Assembly: GCF_026153295.1 (NCBI RefSeq)
Contig: NZ_CP110615.1
Span: forward strand, 2,294,001-2,358,000
Length of the DNA stretch: 64,000 bases
DNA from: Rhodococcus antarcticus
GTDB lineage: Bacteria; Actinomycetota; Actinomycetes; Mycobacteriales; Mycobacteriaceae
Direction: 5' to 3'
The translations under genes were made by a program, and so were the position numbers. This document shows, in pieces, positions 34,977 to 44,592 of this stretch. The number at the start of each line of letters is the position of its first letter. Position 1 is the stretch's first letter. The notes beneath the pieces were generated by a model. It was not told the DNA's origin. It saw nothing but the letters and a program-made list of their open reading frames with translations, and did no database searches.

Positions 34977-35866
34977 TAGTTGAGCCGCAGCTCGCCGGCC
35001 GCCCGGAGCTGGTCGCTCTGGTGCTTGAGCACCACGCCCAGGGTGGACCGCACGGCGGCGTCGTCGAGGGTGTCCAGGCCCAGCGCCAGCAGCGTGCGGC
35101 CCCAGTCGATGGTCTCCGCCACCGAGGGCAGCTTCTTGAGCTGCATGCCGCGCAGCACGCGCATGGTCCGCACGAGCTGCTCGGCCAGCGCCTCGGGCAG
35201 GTCGGGCACCCGGCTGGCCAGGATGCGCCGCTCGAGCTCGGCGTCGGGGAAGTCCAGGTGCAGGAACAGGCAGCGGCGCTTGAGGGCCTCGCTGAGCTCG
35301 CGGGTGGCGTTGGAGGTCAGCACCACGAACGGCTTGCGGGTGGCCACGATGGTCCCGAGCTCGGGGACGGTGACGGCGAAGTCGCTGAGGACCTCCAGCA
35401 GCAGGCCCTCGATCTCGACGTCGGCCTTGTCGGTCTCGTCGATGAGCAGCACCGTCGGCTCGGTGCGACGGATGGCGGTGAGCAGGGGGCGCGTCAGCAG
35501 GAACTCCTCGCTGAACACGTCCTCCTGCGTCTGCTGCCAGTCGCCGCTGCCGGCCTGGATCCGCAGCAGCTGCTTGGCGTGGTTCCACTCGTAGAGCGCC
35601 CTCGCCTCGTCGACGCCCTCGTAGCACTGCAGGCGGACGAGCCCGGCGCCGGTGGCCTCGGAGACGGCACGGGCCAGCTCGGTCTTGCCCACCCCGGCGG
35701 GGCCCTCGACGAGAAGGGGCTTGCCGAGCCGGTCGGCCAGGAACACCGAGGTCGCGGTGGCCTTGTCGGCCAGGTAGCCGGTGGTGGCCAGCTTCTCCAC
35801 GACGTCGTCGACGCTGGTGAACAACGGCGGGCTGGTGGTCACGGCGTGCGAGTCACTGCGGGCCAC
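34976..35866 (-). CDS. MoxR family AAA+ ATPase
   Basis: The 296-residue protein has Walker A GPAGVGKTEL near residue 55, Walker B VLLIDETDKAD, sensor FVVLTSNATRELSEALKRRCLFLHLDF and the helical lid. It pairs with the downstream VWA protein, with which it overlaps by one base. GTG 35866 has GAGGAG eight bases upstream. It is followed at 5' by proA on the same strand, 44 bases away. The family is sure and the client unknown. Confidence 0.92.
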   Translation of the reverse strand: MARSDSHAVTTSPPLFTSVDDVVEKLATTGYLADKATATSVFLADRLGKPLLVEGPAGVGKTELARAVSEATGAGLVRLQCYEGVDEARALYEWNHAKQLLRIQAGSGDWQQTQEDVFSEEFLLTRPLLTAIRRTEPTVLLIDETDKADVEIEGLLLEVLSDFAVTVPELGTIVATRKPFVVLTSNATRELSEALKRRCLFLHLDFPDAELERRILASRVPDLPEALAEQLVRTMRVLRGMQLKKLPSVAETIDWGRTLLALGLDTLDDAAVRSTLGVVLKHQSDQLRAAGELRLN

Positions 35867-35910
35867 GGGGTGCGCTCCTCGGGGGTGGGGTTGGCGGCCA
35901 TGATGCCCGG

Positions 35911-37185
35911 TCAGTCACGCACGTGCCCGTCACCCCAGGCGATCCACTTGGTGGACGTCAGCTCGGTGAGGCCCATCGGGCCGCGGGCGTGCAGCTTCTG
36001 GGTGGAGATGCCGATCTCGGCCCCGAGGCCGAGCTGCTCGCCGTCGGTGAACGCGGTGGAGGCGTTGACCATCACCGCCGCGGCGTCCACCCGGCGGGTG
36101 AACGCCTCCGCCGCAGCGAGGTCGGTGGTCACGATCGCCTCGGTGTGCCCGGTCCCCCAGGTGTCGATGTGCGCGACGGCGGCGTCGAGGTCGTCGACCA
36201 CGGTGAGCGCGACGTCCATCGACAGGTACTCGCTCGCCCAGTCGTCGTCGGTGGCCGGGACCGTCCCCAGCTCCGCGCCGCCCTCGACGTCGGAGTGGAC
36301 GGTGACCCCGGCCGCCTGCAGGGCCGAGACCAGCTGCGGCACGGCGACACCAGCGACCGCCCGGTCGACGAGCACGGTCTCCAGCGCGTTGCACACGCTC
36401 ACCCGACGGGTCTTCGCGTTGAGCACGAGCCGTTGCGCGACGGCCAGGTCCGCGGCCGCGTGCACGTACAGGTGGCAGTTGCCCACCCCGGTCTCGATGG
36501 TGGGCACGGTGGCGTCGCGGACCACGGCCTGGATCAGCCCGGCCCCGCCCCGGGGGATGACGACGTCCACGAGCCCGCGGGCCTGGACGAGGTGGGTGAC
36601 GGTGGCCCGGTCGGTCGCGTCGAGGAGCTGGACCGCGTCGGCCGGCAGACCCTGGGCCTCCAGGGCACCGCGCAGCGCCACGACCAGGGCACGGTTGGAC
36701 CGGGCCGCGGACGACGAGCCGCGCAGGAGGACGGCGTTGCCGGACTTCAGGGCGAGCCCGGCGGCGTCGACCGTGACGTTCGGCCGGGCCTCGTAGACCA
36801 TCCCGAGCACCCCCAGGGGCACCCGCAGCTGCCGCAGCCGGATGCCGTTGGCCAGCGTGGAGCCACGGACGACCTCGCCCACGGGGTCGGGCAGCCCGGC
36901 CACCTGGCGCAGCCCGGCCGCGATGCCGTCCAGGCGCTCGGGGCTCAGCCGCAGCCGGTCGAGCAGCCCGGCGTCCAGACCCGCGTCGCGCCCCGCCCGG
37001 ACGTCGTCGTCGTTGGCGCGCAGCACGTCCGGCGCGGCGGCGAGCACCGCGTCCGCACACGCGTGCAGGGCGGCGTCCTTCTCGGCACGGTTGAGCAGGG
37101 CCAGCGCGCGGGCGGCCGTACGGGCCCGGCGGGCGGCGTCGTGGACGTCCTGGCGGAGGGTGTCGGTGGGCGTGCTGGTGGTCAC
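35911..37185 (-). CDS. proA: glutamate-5-semialdehyde dehydrogenase (gamma-glutamyl phosphate reductase)
   Basis: ProA is the second enzyme of proline synthesis, reducing gamma-glutamyl phosphate with NADPH. The 424-residue protein has the family stretches [17 protein letters not shown]-like ([15 protein letters not shown]), [30 protein letters not shown] and the catalytic cysteine in [18 protein letters not shown], near residue 260. The end ([22 protein letters not shown]) is canonical. GTG 37185 has TACGCT six bases upstream. Its partner proB is about 4 kb away on the same strand, separated by plus-strand genes. Confidence 0.97.
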   Translation of the reverse strand: MTTSTPTDTLRQDVHDAARRARTAARALALLNRAEKDAALHACADAVLAAAPDVLRANDDDVRAGRDAGLDAGLLDRLRLSPERLDGIAAGLRQVAGLPDPVGEVVRGSTLANGIRLRQLRVPLGVLGMVYEARPNVTVDAAGLALKSGNAVLLRGSSSAARSNRALVVALRGALEAQGLPADAVQLLDATDRATVTHLVQARGLVDVVIPRGGAGLIQAVVRDATVPTIETGVGNCHLYVHAAADLAVAQRLVLNAKTRRVSVCNALETVLVDRAVAGVAVPQLVSALQAAGVTVHSDVEGGAELGTVPATDDDWASEYLSMDVALTVVDDLDAAVAHIDTWGTGHTEAIVTTDLAAAEAFTRRVDAAAVMVNASTAFTDGEQLGLGAEIGISTQKLHARGPMGLTELTSTKWIAWGDGHVRD

Positions 37186-37191
37186 CGCCCA

Positions 37192-37197
37192 AGCGTA
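37192..37197 (-). promoter_or_regulatory. -10 element (TACGCT) of leaderless proA
   Basis: TACGCT, six bases, GTG on the minus strand, in the 53-base divergent gap with the helicase gene. Confidence 0.55.
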
Positions 37198-37225
37198 GGC
37201 GTCCGGTCCTGTCGGTCGTGTCGGG

Positions 37226-37231
37226 GAGAGT
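37226..37231 (+). promoter_or_regulatory. -10 element (GAGAGT) of the RecQ-like helicase gene
   Basis: GAGAGT, seven bases, ATG. It is a moderate match. Confidence 0.35.
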
Positions 37232-37238
37232 GGTGCCC

Positions 37239-39410
37239 ATGACCGCTCCCCCCGACCCCCCGAGCGCCGACCCCTCGAGCCCCGACCCCTCGAGCGCCGA
37301 CCCCTCGAGCGCGGACCCCTCGAGCCCCGACCTGCGCGCGGACGCCGAGGCCCTGCTGCGCGAGCTGGCCGGCCCGGCGGCGGTGCTGCGGGAGGACCAG
37401 TGGACCGCCATCGAGGCCCTGGTGGTCGGCCGACGCCGCGCGCTCGTCGTGCAGCGCACCGGGTGGGGCAAGTCGGCGGTGTACTTCATCGCGGCGAAGC
37501 TGCTGCGCGCCCGGGGGTCCGGGCCCACCATCATCGTCTCGCCGCTGCTGGCGCTCATGCGCAACCAGGTCGAGGCCGCCGCACGGGCGGGGGTCCGGGC
37601 GGCCACCATCAACTCCGGAAACGTCACCGAGTGGGACGACGTTCGCGCGCAGGTCACCGCCGGCGAGCTCGACGTCCTGCTGGTCAGCCCGGAGCGGCTG
37701 AACAACCCGGACTTCCGCGACCAGGTCCTGCCGAGCCTGGCCGCCGACGCCGGGCTCGTGGTGGTGGACGAGGCGCACTGCGTCTCCGACTGGGGACACG
37801 ACTTCCGGCCGGACTACCGCCGCATCCGCACGCTGCTGGCCGACCTGCCCGACGGGGTGCCCGTGCTCGCCACCACGGCCACGGCCAACGACCGCGTGGT
37901 CACCGACGTGGCCGCCCAGCTCGGGGTGGGCGCCGGGCACGGGGACACCCTGGTGCTCCGCGGGGGCCTCGACCGCGAGTCGCTGCACCTCTCGGTGGTC
38001 ACCGTGCCGGGTCCGCAGCGTCCGGCGTGGCTCGCGCAGCACCTGGACGAGCTGCCGGGCTCCGGCATCGTCTACACCCTCACCGTGGCCCAGGCCGAGG
38101 ACCTCGCGGGGCTGCTTCGGGAGCAGGGCCACGCGGTGGCCGCCTACACCGGACGCACCGACACCGCTGAGCGCGAGGTGCTGGAGGGCGACCTGCTGGC
38201 CAACCGGGTCAAGGCGCTCGTCGCCACCTCGGCGCTCGGCATGGGCTTCGACAAGCCCGACCTGGGGTTCGTCGTGCACGTGGGGGCCCCGTCCAGCCCC
38301 ATCAGCTACTACCAGCAGGTGGGGCGCGCCGGCCGTGCGACCGACCGGGCCGAGGTGGTGCTGCTGCCCGCCGGGGAGGACCAGGCCATCTGGTCGTACT
38401 TCGGCTCGCTGGCCTTTCCGTCCGAGTCCCTGGTGCGCTCGGTGCTCGCCGCGCTGGCCGAGGCGGGGCGCGCCGTGTCGACCGCCGCGCTGGAGCCGCT
38501 GGTGGACCTGGGGCGCAGCCGGCTGGAGATGGTGCTCAAGGTGCTGGACGTGGACGGCGCGGTGCAGCGGGTCCGGGGCGGCTGGGTCTCCACCGGGGCG
38601 GAGTGGTCCTACGACGGCGAGCGGTACGGCCGCCTGGCCGACGCCCGACGCTCCGAGCAGCGTGCGGTGCTGGACTACGAGAGCACCGACGGCTGCCGGA
38701 TGGCCTTCCTGCGGGCCCAGCTCGACGACCCGGAGCTCGTGGACGGCTGGACCTGCGGCCGCTGCGACCGCTGCACCGGGGTCGCACCGTCGGCGACCGT
38801 GGACCCGGCTGCGCTGCAGGCCGCGCGGGCCCGCTTCGACCGGCCGGGGGTGGACCTGCCCGAGCGCAAGCAGTGGCCCAGCGGGATGGCGAAGCTCGGG
38901 GTGCCGCTCTCCGGCAAGATCACCGCCGGAGCGGAGCCGGGCCGGGCGATCGGCAGGCTGACCGACCTGGGCTGGGGCCAGCGGCTGCGCGCGCTGCTCG
39001 ACGGGCCGGACGACGAGGCGGACGACGCGCTGCTCTCGGCCTGCGTCGCGGTGCTCGCCTCCTGGCGCTGGGACCAGCGTCCGACGAGCATCCTCGGGCT
39101 GGAGTCGCAGACCCACCCGGTGCTGCTGACGAGCGTGGTGGAGCGGCTGGCCCAGGTGGGGCGGCTGGCCGACCTCGGGACGCTGCAGCGCCGCCCGGAG
39201 CACCCCGCGGTCCACGCCGCCAACTCCGCGCACCGGGTGGCCGGGCTGCAGGGAGCGTGGCTGCTGCCGGACCTGGCCGCCGTCCAGGGGCCCGTCCTGC
39301 TGGTCACCGACAGGGCCGACACCGGGTGGACGCTGGCCGTCGCGGCCTGGGAGCTGCGGGCGGCGGGGGCCGACGCGGTGCTGCCGTTCGCCCTGGCCGC
39401 CACGGCCTGA
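37239..39410 (+). CDS. RecQ-like ATP-dependent DNA helicase
   Basis: The 723-residue superfamily 2 helicase begins with a disordered DPSSA repeat (residues 6-30). Motif I follows as [13 protein letters not shown] (RecQ usually has GGGKS; here Trp precedes GKS), then [15 protein letters not shown] (motif II), TATAN (III), [24 protein letters not shown] (V) and [10 protein letters not shown] (VI). A zinc-binding segment (DGCRMAF, CGRCDRC) lies near residues 485-515. The C-terminal 200 residues resemble a phosphoribosyltransferase-like or accessory fold ([29 protein letters not shown]) rather than an HRDC domain. It probably acts in repair. ATG 37239 is set by the -10 spacing. Confidence 0.87.
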   Translation: MTAPPDPPSADPSSPDPSSADPSSADPSSPDLRADAEALLRELAGPAAVLREDQWTAIEALVVGRRRALVVQRTGWGKSAVYFIAAKLLRARGSGPTIIVSPLLALMRNQVEAAARAGVRAATINSGNVTEWDDVRAQVTAGELDVLLVSPERLNNPDFRDQVLPSLAADAGLVVVDEAHCVSDWGHDFRPDYRRIRTLLADLPDGVPVLATTATANDRVVTDVAAQLGVGAGHGDTLVLRGGLDRESLHLSVVTVPGPQRPAWLAQHLDELPGSGIVYTLTVAQAEDLAGLLREQGHAVAAYTGRTDTAEREVLEGDLLANRVKALVATSALGMGFDKPDLGFVVHVGAPSSPISYYQQVGRAGRATDRAEVVLLPAGEDQAIWSYFGSLAFPSESLVRSVLAALAEAGRAVSTAALEPLVDLGRSRLEMVLKVLDVDGAVQRVRGGWVSTGAEWSYDGERYGRLADARRSEQRAVLDYESTDGCRMAFLRAQLDDPELVDGWTCGRCDRCTGVAPSATVDPAALQAARARFDRPGVDLPERKQWPSGMAKLGVPLSGKITAGAEPGRAIGRLTDLGWGQRLRALLDGPDDEADDALLSACVAVLASWRWDQRPTSILGLESQTHPVLLTSVVERLAQVGRLADLGTLQRRPEHPAVHAANSAHRVAGLQGAWLLPDLAAVQGPVLLVTDRADTGWTLAVAAWELRAAGADAVLPFALAATA
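37254..37328. repeat. five 15-bp tandem repeats encoding DPSSA/P
   Basis: Units of 15 bp (GACCCCTCGAGCSCC type) run in frame at the 5' end of the helicase gene, each with an XhoI-type CTCGAG except the first. They encode a flexible N-terminal tail likely to vary in number. Confidence 0.85.
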
Positions 39411-39437
39411 GCGTCGGGTCCCGCGGGACCCGACGCT
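39410..39437. terminator. 28-base perfect palindrome, convergent terminator
   Basis: AGCGTCGGGTCCCG/CGGGACCCGACGCT begins on the last base of the helicase stop codon and ends 9 bases before the stop of the convergent DUF3072 gene. It can form a 12-bp or longer stem on either strand. There is no T-tract. Confidence 0.7.
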
Positions 39438-39446
39438 GCGGGAGCG

Positions 39447-39671
39447 CTACCGGCCGCGGCCGGTCCTGCCCTGGAGCTCGTCGATCATCTCCGAGGCCTT
39501 TGCCTTGGTCGTGTCCTCGGGGACGTCGACGCCCGCCTCCTGGGCCAGCGTCGACAGGTAGCTCTTCTGCGGGCCCGTCATGGGCTCGTCGCCGGTGACC
39601 CAGTCCTCCGGGTCCTTCTCGGGGTTCGTGCTCACGTCGTTCTGCTGGTCGCCGCTGGGCTGGTCGCTCAT
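39447..39671 (-). CDS. DUF3072 family protein
   Basis: The 74-residue hydrophilic protein of unknown function runs MSDQPSGDQQNDVSTNPEKDPEDWVTGDEPMTGPQKSYLSTLAQEAGVDVP..., with the DUF3072 core WVTGDEPMTGPQKSYLSTLAQEAG followed by a SAP-like helix (TKAKASEMIDELQ) and a GRTGRGR tail. The SAP-like end suggests nucleic acid binding, which is inference. ATG 39671 lies seven bases after TACCGT, so it is leaderless. It is divergent from the molybdopterin enzyme and convergent with the helicase. Confidence 0.85.
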   Translation of the reverse strand: MSDQPSGDQQNDVSTNPEKDPEDWVTGDEPMTGPQKSYLSTLAQEAGVDVPEDTTKAKASEMIDELQGRTGRGR

Positions 39672-39678
39672 GTGTTCG

Positions 39679-39684
39679 ACGGTA
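39679..39684 (-). promoter_or_regulatory. -10 element (TACCGT) of leaderless DUF3072 gene
   Basis: TACCGT, seven bases, ATG on the minus strand. It is a full match to TANNNT. Confidence 0.6.
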
Positions 39685-39725
39685 GCGGCGCCCGTGGGCC
39701 GGCGCAGATCGACCGGTGGACGGGG

Positions 39726-39731
39726 GACACT
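39726..39731 (+). promoter_or_regulatory. -10 element (GACACT) of the molybdopterin enzyme gene
   Basis: GACACT, six bases, GTG. The same hexamer and spacing precede recO. Confidence 0.45.
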
Positions 39732-39737
39732 GGGTCC

Positions 39738-40340
39738 GTGCCTCCCGTCACCCGCGGCTTCCACGGCCGCCGCCCCGCCTCGGACCGCGTCCTGCCCCCG
39801 GGCCAGCACGACGTCGGAGACGACTTCCCCGTCCTCTCCATCGGACCCACCCCGCGCACCCACCCGACCCGGTGGGACCTGCAGGTGACCGGCGGAGCGG
39901 GGCTGCCCCGCCGCTGGAGCACCGCGGAGTTCGCGGCCCTGCCCCACGAGGACCTCACCACCGACCTGCACTGCGTCACCACGTGGTCGAAGTTCGGCAC
40001 CTCCTGGCGCGGGGTGTCGGTCGACCTGCTCCTGGAGGGGGTGTCGGCCGACGCCACCCACGTGCTCGTCGGGGCCGACGGTGGGTACAGCACCAACCTG
40101 CCGCTGAGCGAGGTCACGGGGGGCCGGGCCTGGGTCGTCGACACCTACGCCGGCGCGCCGCTGACCCCCGAGCACGGCGGGCCGGCCCGGCTGCTGGTGC
40201 CGCACCTGTACCTGTGGAAGTCGGCCAAGTGGGTGCGCAGCCTCGAGCTGAGGAGCACCGACCAGCCCGGGTTCTGGGAGAACCTCGGCTACCACGAGCT
40301 CGGCGACCCGTGGCGCGAGCAGCGCTACAGCGGCGACTAG
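39738..40340 (+). CDS. sulfite oxidase-like molybdopterin-dependent oxidoreductase
   Basis: The 200-residue single-domain protein of the oxidoreductase molybdopterin-binding family has PPGQHDVGDDFPVLSIGPTPRT near the start. The cofactor cysteine is in TDLHCVTTWSKFGTSWRGV (about residue 85), and PHLYLWKSAKWVRSLELRSTDQPGFWENLGYH is typical of the group. There is no heme, no dimerisation domain and no Tat signal, so it should be cytoplasmic and small. The FAD reductase gene starts 10 bases later and is the presumed electron partner. The substrate is unknown; sulfite, sulfoxides or nitrate-like oxyanions are possible. Confidence 0.88.
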   Translation: MPPVTRGFHGRRPASDRVLPPGQHDVGDDFPVLSIGPTPRTHPTRWDLQVTGGAGLPRRWSTAEFAALPHEDLTTDLHCVTTWSKFGTSWRGVSVDLLLEGVSADATHVLVGADGGYSTNLPLSEVTGGRAWVVDTYAGAPLTPEHGGPARLLVPHLYLWKSAKWVRSLELRSTDQPGFWENLGYHELGDPWREQRYSGD

Positions 40341-40349
40341 GCCCGCGCC

Positions 40350-41066
40350 GTGCCCTGGATGCCTGCGCGCGTGGTCGCCACCCGCCCCGAGACCACGCAC
40401 GCCAGCCGCCTGCTGCTCGACGTGCCCGCGTGGCCCGGCCACCGCGCCGGCAACCACCTCGACGTGCGGCTGACCGCGGCCGACGGCTACACCGCGCAGC
40501 GGTCGTACTCCATCGCCTCAGCACCCGGGGAGCACGGCCTCAGCCTCGTCGTGGAGCTGCTCGACGACGGGGAGGTCTCGCCCTGGTTGGTCCGCGAGGC
40601 CCGGGCGGGGGACGAGCTGGAGGTCAACGGACCCGTCGGGGGGCACCTGGAGTGGACGCCCGGGGAACCGCGCCCGGTGCAGATGGTCGCCGGGGGGTCG
40701 GGGGTGGTCCCCTTCCTGGCCGTGCTCACCGAGCGCGCGCGGGTGGGGGGCGTCCCCGCGGCCCGGCTGCTGCTCTCGGCCCGCTCCCCCGACGAGGTGA
40801 TCGGCGCCGACACCCTCGCCCGTCCCCAGCCCGGGCTGCTCGTGACCACCACGATGAGCCGGTACGCGCGGCCGGAGTGGACCGGGCTGCGCGGCCGCCT
40901 CACCCCGGACGTGCTGCGGCAGAACACCATCGGGCCGGGGGAGCGACCGCTGGTCCTCGTCTGCGGGCCGACCGCCTTCGTCGAGGCGGTGGCCGACGGG
41001 CTGCTCGAGCTCGGCCACGACCCCGCGCTGGTGCGCACGGAGCGCTTCGGGGCGTCGGGCGGGTAG
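40350..41066 (+). CDS. ferredoxin reductase-type FAD/NAD(P) oxidoreductase
   Basis: The 238-residue protein has the FAD-binding RSYSIASAP (about residues 50-58), an NAD(P) segment with MVAGGSGVVPFLAVL, and VLVCGPTAFVEAVADGLLELGHDPALVRTERFG at the end. Related proteins often carry a C-terminal [2Fe-2S] domain after this point; here the protein stops, so only the flavin module is present. It follows the molybdopterin enzyme by 10 bases and probably feeds it electrons. GTG 40350 is assumed; no ribosome binding site is evident. It converges with proB at a one-base gap. Confidence 0.88.
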   Translation: MPWMPARVVATRPETTHASRLLLDVPAWPGHRAGNHLDVRLTAADGYTAQRSYSIASAPGEHGLSLVVELLDDGEVSPWLVREARAGDELEVNGPVGGHLEWTPGEPRPVQMVAGGSGVVPFLAVLTERARVGGVPAARLLLSARSPDEVIGADTLARPQPGLLVTTTMSRYARPEWTGLRGRLTPDVLRQNTIGPGERPLVLVCGPTAFVEAVADGLLELGHDPALVRTERFGASGG

Positions 41067-41067
41067 C

Positions 41068-42192
41068 TCAGCCGGCGACGAGGTCGTCGGCGTGCACCAC
41101 CGGACGGCGCAGCTCGACGGGCAGGTCGGCCGAGGACCGTCCGACCATCGTGTGGAGCTCCGCGGCGTCGAAGGCGACCACTCCGCGGGCGGCGAGCGCC
41201 CCGTCGGGAGCGAGCAGGTCCACCACGTCACCGGCGTGGAACTCCCCCTCGGTCCCGGTGACCCCCGCGGCGAGCAGCGACCGGCGCCCCGTGACCACCG
41301 CGGCCACCGCCCCGGCGTCGAGGTGCAGGGCGCCCGCGGCGTCGGCCGTGTGCCGCACCCAGAACTTGCGGGCCGAGAGCCGGGCCCCCCGGGCGGCGAA
41401 CGCGGTCCCCACCTCGGCCGCACCGAGCGCGGCGCCAGCCTCGGCGGCCGACGCCAGGAGCACGGGCACCCCGGCGTCGGCGGCGAGCCGGGCCGCGGAG
41501 AGCTTGGACGCCATCCCCCCGGTGCCCAGCGCTCCCCCGGTGCCGGCGCTCACCCCGAGCAGGTCGCCATCACCTCCCACCTCGCGCACCAGCGTGGCGC
41601 CGCCCAGCCTCGGGTCGCCGTCGTGCAGCCCGGCCACGTCGGAGAGCAGCACGAGGGCGTCCGCGCCGACGAGGTGCGCCACCAGGGCGGCGAGCCGGTC
41701 GTTGTCGCCGAACCGGATCTCCGCAGTGGCCACGGTGTCGTTCTCGTTGACCACCGCGACCACGCCGAGCACGCGCAGCCGCTCCAGGGTGCGCTGGGCG
41801 TTGCGGTGGTTGCTGCGACGGCTGAGGTCCTCGGCGGTGAGCAGGACCTGTCCGACGGTGCGGCCGTGCCGTGCGAACGACGCGCTCCAGGCCTGGGCGA
41901 GCACGAGCTGGCCCACGCTCGCCGCTGCCTGCTGGCTGGCGAGGTCGCGGGGGCGGCGGGTGAGCCCGAGGGGAGCCAGTCCGGCCGCGATGGCACCGGA
42001 GGACACCACGACCACGTCGGCACCGGCGGCGACCCGAGCCGCCACCGCGTCCACCAGCGCGTCCAGCCGCACCGGGTCGAGCCCGCCCGCCAGGCTGGTC
42101 AGCGCCGACGAGCCGACCTTGACCACCACCCGACGGGCACCGGACACGGCGGCCCGCGTCGAGAGCGGGGTGGACGCATGGGCGCCGCCCAC
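41068..42192 (-). CDS. proB: glutamate 5-kinase
   Basis: ProB catalyses the first step of proline synthesis. The 374-residue protein has an amino acid kinase domain ([52 protein letters not shown]) to about residue 265 and a C-terminal PUA domain. GTG 42192 lies two bases after the obg stop; an internal start at the GTG before [13 protein letters not shown] is possible. The gene follows obg, as in many actinobacteria. Feedback inhibition by proline is known for the family. Confidence 0.96.
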   Translation of the reverse strand: MGGAHASTPLSTRAAVSGARRVVVKVGSSALTSLAGGLDPVRLDALVDAVAARVAAGADVVVVSSGAIAAGLAPLGLTRRPRDLASQQAAASVGQLVLAQAWSASFARHGRTVGQVLLTAEDLSRRSNHRNAQRTLERLRVLGVVAVVNENDTVATAEIRFGDNDRLAALVAHLVGADALVLLSDVAGLHDGDPRLGGATLVREVGGDGDLLGVSAGTGGALGTGGMASKLSAARLAADAGVPVLLASAAEAGAALGAAEVGTAFAARGARLSARKFWVRHTADAAGALHLDAGAVAAVVTGRRSLLAAGVTGTEGEFHAGDVVDLLAPDGALAARGVVAFDAAELHTMVGRSSADLPVELRRPVVHADDLVAG

Positions 42193-42194
42193 CG

Positions 42195-43649
42195 TCAGTC
42201 CATGCCCTCGACGTCCAGCCCGCGGCGCACGCGGTGGGCGACCTTGCGCTCGGAGGCCCCGATGCGGTCCACGGCGTCCAGCCGGGGGTCGGTTCCGCGG
42301 CCGGTGCGGGTGAGCGCGATGCCGGCCGGGGTGGACGGCTCCCAGTCGAAGGTCATCTCCCCGATCGTGACCGGGGAACCGGGCACGGCGCCCATCTTCG
42401 CGAGCTTGTCCTCCACGCCGAGCCGCGCCAACCGGTCGCCGAGGTAGCCGACGGCCTCGTCGTTGTCGAACTGGGTCTGGGCGATCCAGCGCTCGGGCCG
42501 CGTCCCACGCACGATGAACCCGCCCTCGATCTCCTCGTCGTGCTCGACGCTGAAGCCCACCGCGTCCACGGCCACCGGGCGCAGCACCGTCCGGGTGGGG
42601 GGCGGCGGCGGGTTCTCGGTGCGGTAGGTGTTCACCGCGGTGGCCAGGGCGAAGGTCAGCGCCCGCAGGCCCTCCCGGCTCACGGCCGAGATGGTGAACA
42701 CCGGCCAGCCCCGGGCTTCCAGCTCGGGGGTGACGAGCTCGGCCAGCTCGGCGGCGTCGGGCACGTCCACCTTGTTCAGCACCACCACGCGCGGGCGCCG
42801 GTCGAGGCTGCCGAGCTCCGCGTCGTCGTGCAGCACGGGGGTGTAGGCGGCGAGCTCCGCCTCCAGGGCGTCGATGTCGCTGAGCGGGTCGCGGCCGGGC
42901 TCCATCGTGGCGCAGTCCACGACGTGCACCAGGACGGCGCAGCGCTCGAGGTGGCGCAGGAACTCCAGGCCGAGCCCCCGCCCGTCGCTCGCCCCCGGGA
43001 TGAGCCCCGGGACGTCGGCCACGGTGAACGTGGTCTCCCCGGCCGTCACCACCCCGAGGTTGGGCACCAGGGTGGTGAACGGGTAGTCGGCGATCTTGGG
43101 CCGGGCGGCCGACAGCACGCTGACCAGCGACGACTTGCCGGCCGAGGGGAACCCCACCAGGCCGACGTCGGCCACCGACTTCAGCTCGAGGACGAGGTCG
43201 CGGGTGACCCCGGTCTCGCCGAGCAGCGCGAAGCCGGGAGCGCGCCGGGCCTTGGAGGCCAGCGCCGCGTTGCCGAGCCCACCACGGCCGCCGGGAGCCA
43301 CGTCGAAGCGGGTGCCGTTGCCCACGAGGTCCGCGAGCATGCGGCCGTCGGAGTCGAGGACCACGGTGCCGTCCGGGACGCGGAGCACGAGGTCCCCGCC
43401 CTGCGCGCCGTCGCGGTTGCCACCCATGCCCTGCTTGCCGCGCTCGGCCTGGGCGTGCGGGTGGTGGTGGAAGTCGAGCAGCGTGTGGACGCTGTCATCG
43501 ACCTCGAGGACGATCGACCCACCCTTGCCGCCGTTGCCGCCGTCCGGGCCGCCGAGAGGCCTGAACTTCTCCCGGTGCACCGAGGAGCACCCGTTGCCGC
43601 CACCTCCGGCGGAGACGTGCAGGACGACGCGGTCGACGAAGCGGGACAT
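42195..43649 (-). CDS. obg: GTPase ObgE/CgtA
   Basis: Obg is an essential GTPase of 50S assembly and stress control. The 484-residue protein has the Gly-rich Obg fold (residues 1-158: [38 protein letters not shown]), the G domain with [25 protein letters not shown] and NKVDVPD, and a C-terminal OCT domain. ATG 43649 has GGAGGA seven bases upstream, and the open frame beyond it is not needed. It follows rpmA through an intergenic hairpin and precedes proB. Confidence 0.97.
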   Translation of the reverse strand: MSRFVDRVVLHVSAGGGGNGCSSVHREKFRPLGGPDGGNGGKGGSIVLEVDDSVHTLLDFHHHPHAQAERGKQGMGGNRDGAQGGDLVLRVPDGTVVLDSDGRMLADLVGNGTRFDVAPGGRGGLGNAALASKARRAPGFALLGETGVTRDLVLELKSVADVGLVGFPSAGKSSLVSVLSAARPKIADYPFTTLVPNLGVVTAGETTFTVADVPGLIPGASDGRGLGLEFLRHLERCAVLVHVVDCATMEPGRDPLSDIDALEAELAAYTPVLHDDAELGSLDRRPRVVVLNKVDVPDAAELAELVTPELEARGWPVFTISAVSREGLRALTFALATAVNTYRTENPPPPPTRTVLRPVAVDAVGFSVEHDEEIEGGFIVRGTRPERWIAQTQFDNDEAVGYLGDRLARLGVEDKLAKMGAVPGSPVTIGEMTFDWEPSTPAGIALTRTGRGTDPRLDAVDRIGASERKVAHRVRRGLDVEGMD

Positions 43650-43697
43650 CGAGCGATCCTCCAGGTGGAGCGGGTGGGACGGGACGTTCGGCGGCAC

Positions 43698-43741
43698 GGG
43701 CGCAATGCCGACAAGGGCGGGCGCAACGCCGACAGGGGCGG
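43698..43741. repeat. 21-bp imperfect direct repeat next to the rpmA-obg hairpin
   Basis: Two copies of a CGGGCGCAAYGCCGACARGGG-type unit lie head to tail, differing at two positions. The second copy forms part of the hairpin stem. Confidence 0.75.
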
Positions 43742-43771
43742 GCGGGGTCGGTGACCCTGCCCGCCCCTGTC
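43731..43771 (-). terminator. attenuator/terminator hairpin between rpmA and obg
   Basis: Arms 43731-43749 and 43753-43771 pair over 19 bp with one mismatch and a three-base loop. The 3' arm (in transcript order) is repeated just downstream, so a second pairing is possible. It probably reduces read-through from the ribosomal genes into obg-proB. Confidence 0.65.
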
Positions 43772-43808
43772 AGGGACGCTGGAGCTCGGCGCTCAGGCGT
43801 GGAGGCGC

Positions 43809-44084
43809 TCAGGCCTCGACGAGCTCGGGCACGACCGACGGCACGATGTTGATGAGCTTGCGACCACGCTTGCGGCCGAACTCGACCGCACCGGCGGTGA
43901 GCGCGAACAGCGTGTCGTCGCCACCCCGGCCGACGTTCAGCCCCGGGTGGAAGTGGGTGCCGCGCTGGCGCACGATGATCTCGCCGGACTTCACGACCTC
44001 GCCACCGAAGCGCTTGACGCCCAGTCGCTGGGCGTTCGAGTCGCGACCGTTGCGGGAGCTGGAAGCACCCTTCTTGTGAGCCAT
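43809..44084 (-). CDS. rpmA: 50S ribosomal protein L27
   Basis: L27 lies near the peptidyl transferase centre. The 91-residue product [48 protein letters not shown]... is canonical, with the short actinobacterial N-terminus that needs no processing. AGGAGGGA lies seven bases before ATG 44084. It follows rplU by 46 bases in one ribosomal operon; a hairpin after its stop separates it from obg. Confidence 0.98.
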   Translation of the reverse strand: MAHKKGASSSRNGRDSNAQRLGVKRFGGEVVKSGEIIVRQRGTHFHPGLNVGRGGDDTLFALTAGAVEFGRKRGRKLINIVPSVVPELVEA

Positions 44085-44130
44085 GGAGCGTCCCTCCTGG
44101 GGAAGTGCGGGTTCTGGGGAGCCGGGAAGG

Positions 44131-44439
44131 CTAGGCGGAAAGGCCGGTGACCTTGAGGATCGTCAGCTTCTGACGGTGCCCCTGGCGCTTGTGGTATCCG
44201 GTCTTGTTCTTGAACTTGTGGATCCGGATCTTCGGTCCCTTGGTGTGCTCGACGATCTCGCCGGTCGCGGTGACCTTGGCGAGGGCGTCGGCGTCCGTGG
44301 TGACCTCGGTGCCGTCCACGAGGAGGAGCACGGGCAGGGCGACCTGGGCACCGGGGGCACCGTCGACCTTCTCGACCTCGACGAGGTCACCCTCGGTGAC
44401 CTTGTACTGCTTGCCGCCGGTCTTGACGATCGCGTACAT
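44131..44439 (-). CDS. rplU: 50S ribosomal protein L21
   Basis: L21 is a 23S rRNA-binding protein. The 102-residue product starts [27 protein letters not shown] and ends [36 protein letters not shown] 44439 has AGGAG ten bases upstream. The promoter about 150 bases further up gives a long leader with a small hairpin (CACCCCG/CGGGGTG). The frame extending upstream of the ATG is leader, not protein. It is first in the rplU-rpmA operon. Confidence 0.98.
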   Translation of the reverse strand: MYAIVKTGGKQYKVTEGDLVEVEKVDGAPGAQVALPVLLLVDGTEVTTDADALAKVTATGEIVEHTKGPKIRIHKFKNKTGYHKRQGHRQKLTILKVTGLSA

Positions 44440-44592
44440 CGGAGGGGATCTCCTGCTCTTTCGCACTCTGGCCGCAGCACCCCGTGCGGGGTGGTGCGCG
44501 TGTCTGGGGAACATCTGTGGTGGTGCTGCGGTCCTGCTCGCCACGACGACGCACGGACGCGCGTCACGGTGCCGCGGACCAGCGACCATCTG

